The notes below the pieces were generated by a model, which was not told the DNA's origin, ran no database searches, and worked only from the letters and a program-made list of their open reading frames with translations. From DSOI01 sp041394885 (GTDB taxonomy: Bacteria > Acidobacteriota > Terriglobia > Bryobacterales > Bryobacteraceae): 7,123 nt of DNA. Every line of letters begins with the position of its first letter. The first letter of the stretch is position 1. The stretch lies in NCBI GenBank assembly GCA_041394885.1, contig JAWKHI010000080.1, forward strand, positions 1-7,123, in the 5' to 3' direction. A program made the translations under genes and the position numbers. This document shows positions 5,857 through 7,123 of the stretch, piece by piece.

Positions 5857-7123
5857 TCAGTTCAGGTAAACGAACTCGTTGGAGTTGAGCAGCATGTGAC
5901 AGAGGTCGACGAGAGCGGACTCGCGACTGTCGACGAGCTTGGAGTGGCTGTCAAGGAATCCGACGGCCGCGGTGAGTTCCTCGGCCTCGGGGGCGCGTCC
6001 GTAGGTGAAGCGGTAGGCTCGCTCGACTTGCTTTTCGGCGGTGAGGCCGGTGTCGTTGGAGACGCGATTGGCGAGGCCGCGGGCCCAATCGAGCACCAAT
6101 TGGTTGTTGAGAAGATCGAGGGCCTGGCCGGGAGTGACGGTGCGATTGCGGCGGGCACAGCTTTCGTGGGTATCCGGCATGTCGAAGGCTTCGAACATCG
6201 GATAGCGGGTGTTGCGGCGGACGAAGGTGTAGATACTGCGGCGCCGGGTTTCGGACTCGTCCTGTTCGGTGTCCCACCCACCGCGGGTGATCACGCCGGG
6301 GGGCATGGGAGGGAAGACGCCTTTGCCGTACATCCTGGTGTTGAGGAGACCGGCGGCGGAGAGCATGGAGTCGCGAATGATTTCGCCTTCCAGGCGACGC
6401 CGTGTGAACCGCCAGAGGAGTTTGTTCTCCGGGTCGACGGCAGCGGCTTCTTCGCGATTCTGGGAGGATTGACGCCAAGTGGAAGACATCAGGATGCGCT
6501 TGTGAAGTTTCTTGAGGCTGTAGCCGTCTTCTTCGAACTTGTTGGTGAGGAAGTCCAGGAGTTCTTTGTGCGAGGGACGTTCCCCCATGACCCCGAAGTC
6601 ACTGGGAGTACCGGAGAGTCCGCGGCCGAAGTGATAGTGCCAGACCCGGTTGACCATGACGCGCCAGGTGAGCGGATTGGAGGGAGCGGTGAGCCATTTG
6701 GCGAGCGCGGTGCGGCGTCCGGAGGTGTTGCCGCCGGGCACGATGGTGGCGTCGCCAGGATCCAGGATGGTGAGGAAGCCGGGCTGCACCTCTTCCTTGT
6801 ACGCATCGTAGACGCCGACGGAGAGAACGTGGGTCTTGGGTGACGCCGCGCCATTGTCGACCATCGCCTGCGCGACGGGGATGGGCTCCGGTTTGATCGA
6901 ATCAAAGGCGGCCAATTCGCGCTCGAGCTGCTTGTAGCGCTTCAGTTCCTCGCCCTTGAGCTTTTTGGCGGCGGCGGCGACAGAGAACTCCACTTGCGGG
7001 CGCGCCTTATAGTACATGTGCCATTGGATGGGCGTGCGTTTTTCGGGTGCGGTGGTGATGGAATCCTGAATCTCGGGTGGGAACTTGTCGAAGCCGTCCT
7101 GCCAAAGTGCCTTGCGTTTGGGC
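5857..7123 (-). CDS. DUF1553 (PSD1) family protein, 5' end outside the window
   Basis: The frame is open to the right edge, so only the last 421 residues are present. The visible part matches the C-terminal DUF1553/PSD1 region of large proteins that usually also carry DUF1549 (PSCyt2) and often a cytochrome c-like domain (PSCyt1) toward the N-terminus; those parts would lie off the window. Family segments, numbered from the edge: APEKRTPIQW (25-34), a charged helix rich in Lys/Glu (about 52-73), EVQPGFLTILDPGD (110-124), MVNRVWHYHFGRGL (156-169), TPSDFGVMGERPSHKELLDF (172-191), MSSTWRQSS (212-220), and the RRNRTVTPGQALDLLNNQL block before the LCHMLLNSNEFVYLN ending. These proteins are normally exported and commonly sit beside DUF1501 genes, as here, 11 bases upstream of one. 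A role in breaking down complex substrates is often suggested but not shown. An internal ATG at 7017 exists, but family sequence continues upstream of it, so it is not the start. Confidence 0.93.
   Translation of the reverse strand, partial: PKRKALWQDGFDKFPPEIQDSITTAPEKRTPIQWHMYYKARPQVEFSVAAAAKKLKGEELKRYKQLERELAAFDSIKPEPIPVAQAMVDNGAASPKTHVLSVGVYDAYKEEVQPGFLTILDPGDATIVPGGNTSGRRTALAKWLTAPSNPLTWRVMVNRVWHYHFGRGLSGTPSDFGVMGERPSHKELLDFLTNKFEEDGYSLKKLHKRILMSSTWRQSSQNREEAAAVDPENKLLWRFTRRRLEGEIIRDSMLSAAGLLNTRMYGKGVFPPMPPGVITRGGWDTEQDESETRRRSIYTFVRRNTRYPMFEAFDMPDTHESCARRNRTVTPGQALDLLNNQLVLDWARGLANRVSNDTGLTAEKQVERAYRFTYGRAPEAEELTAAVGFLDSHSKLVDSRESALVDLCHMLLNSNEFVYLN

Noticed and set aside
4934..6843. 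Two long plus-strand open frames (4934-5869 and 5758-6843) opposite the DUF1501 and DUF1553 genes
   Set aside because: Both are Gly/Ala/Val/Glu-rich shadows of well-supported minus-strand genes.

Overview
This GC-rich window of about 7.1 kb is chromosomal and tightly packed. The pairing of an exported DUF1553-family protein with a Tat-exported DUF1501 protein is typical of Acidobacteria of the Solibacter/Bryobacter type and of Planctomycetes. With the sequence character of TsaD and QueA, I favour a Solibacter-like acidobacterium; this is inference, since there is no rRNA or other phylogenetic marker to test it.

Layout, left to right. Positions 1-253 are non-coding, with a possible small hairpin, a REP-like palindromic unit and a short tandem array of about 47 bp. 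On the minus strand, reading right to left, tsaD (t6A37 tRNA modification, 2270-3337) is followed 12 bp later by an exported alpha/beta hydrolase of the 'alpha/beta hydrolase domain' family (254-2257). A 74-bp divergent spacer separates tsaD from queA (queuosine-34 tRNA modification), which runs rightward from about 3412. queA converges on a minus-strand pair: a DUF1553/PSD1-type protein entering from the right edge (5857-7123, N-terminus missing) and, 11 bp downstream, a DUF1501 protein (5845 down to about 4424).

The most notable signal is where queA and the DUF1501 gene meet. Both lose their reading frame over their last 100-250 bases, although the conserved C-terminal peptides of both families are still legible in other frames. 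Followed through the shifts, queA would end at 4420 and DUF1501 at 4424, three bases apart. At least five small indels, probably seven, lie in about 350 bp (4318-4669), while the rest of both genes is clean. A local sequence or assembly fault explains this best; true decay of both 3' ends is the alternative.

Functionally, two anticodon-loop modification genes (position 37 and position 34) sit back to back, flanked by exported proteins of poorly defined function. I see no CRISPR array, tRNA, rRNA, insertion sequence, phage gene or defence cassette. Apart from the frame disruptions and the left-end repeats this is an ordinary housekeeping/accessory boundary, and I do not claim a new system.
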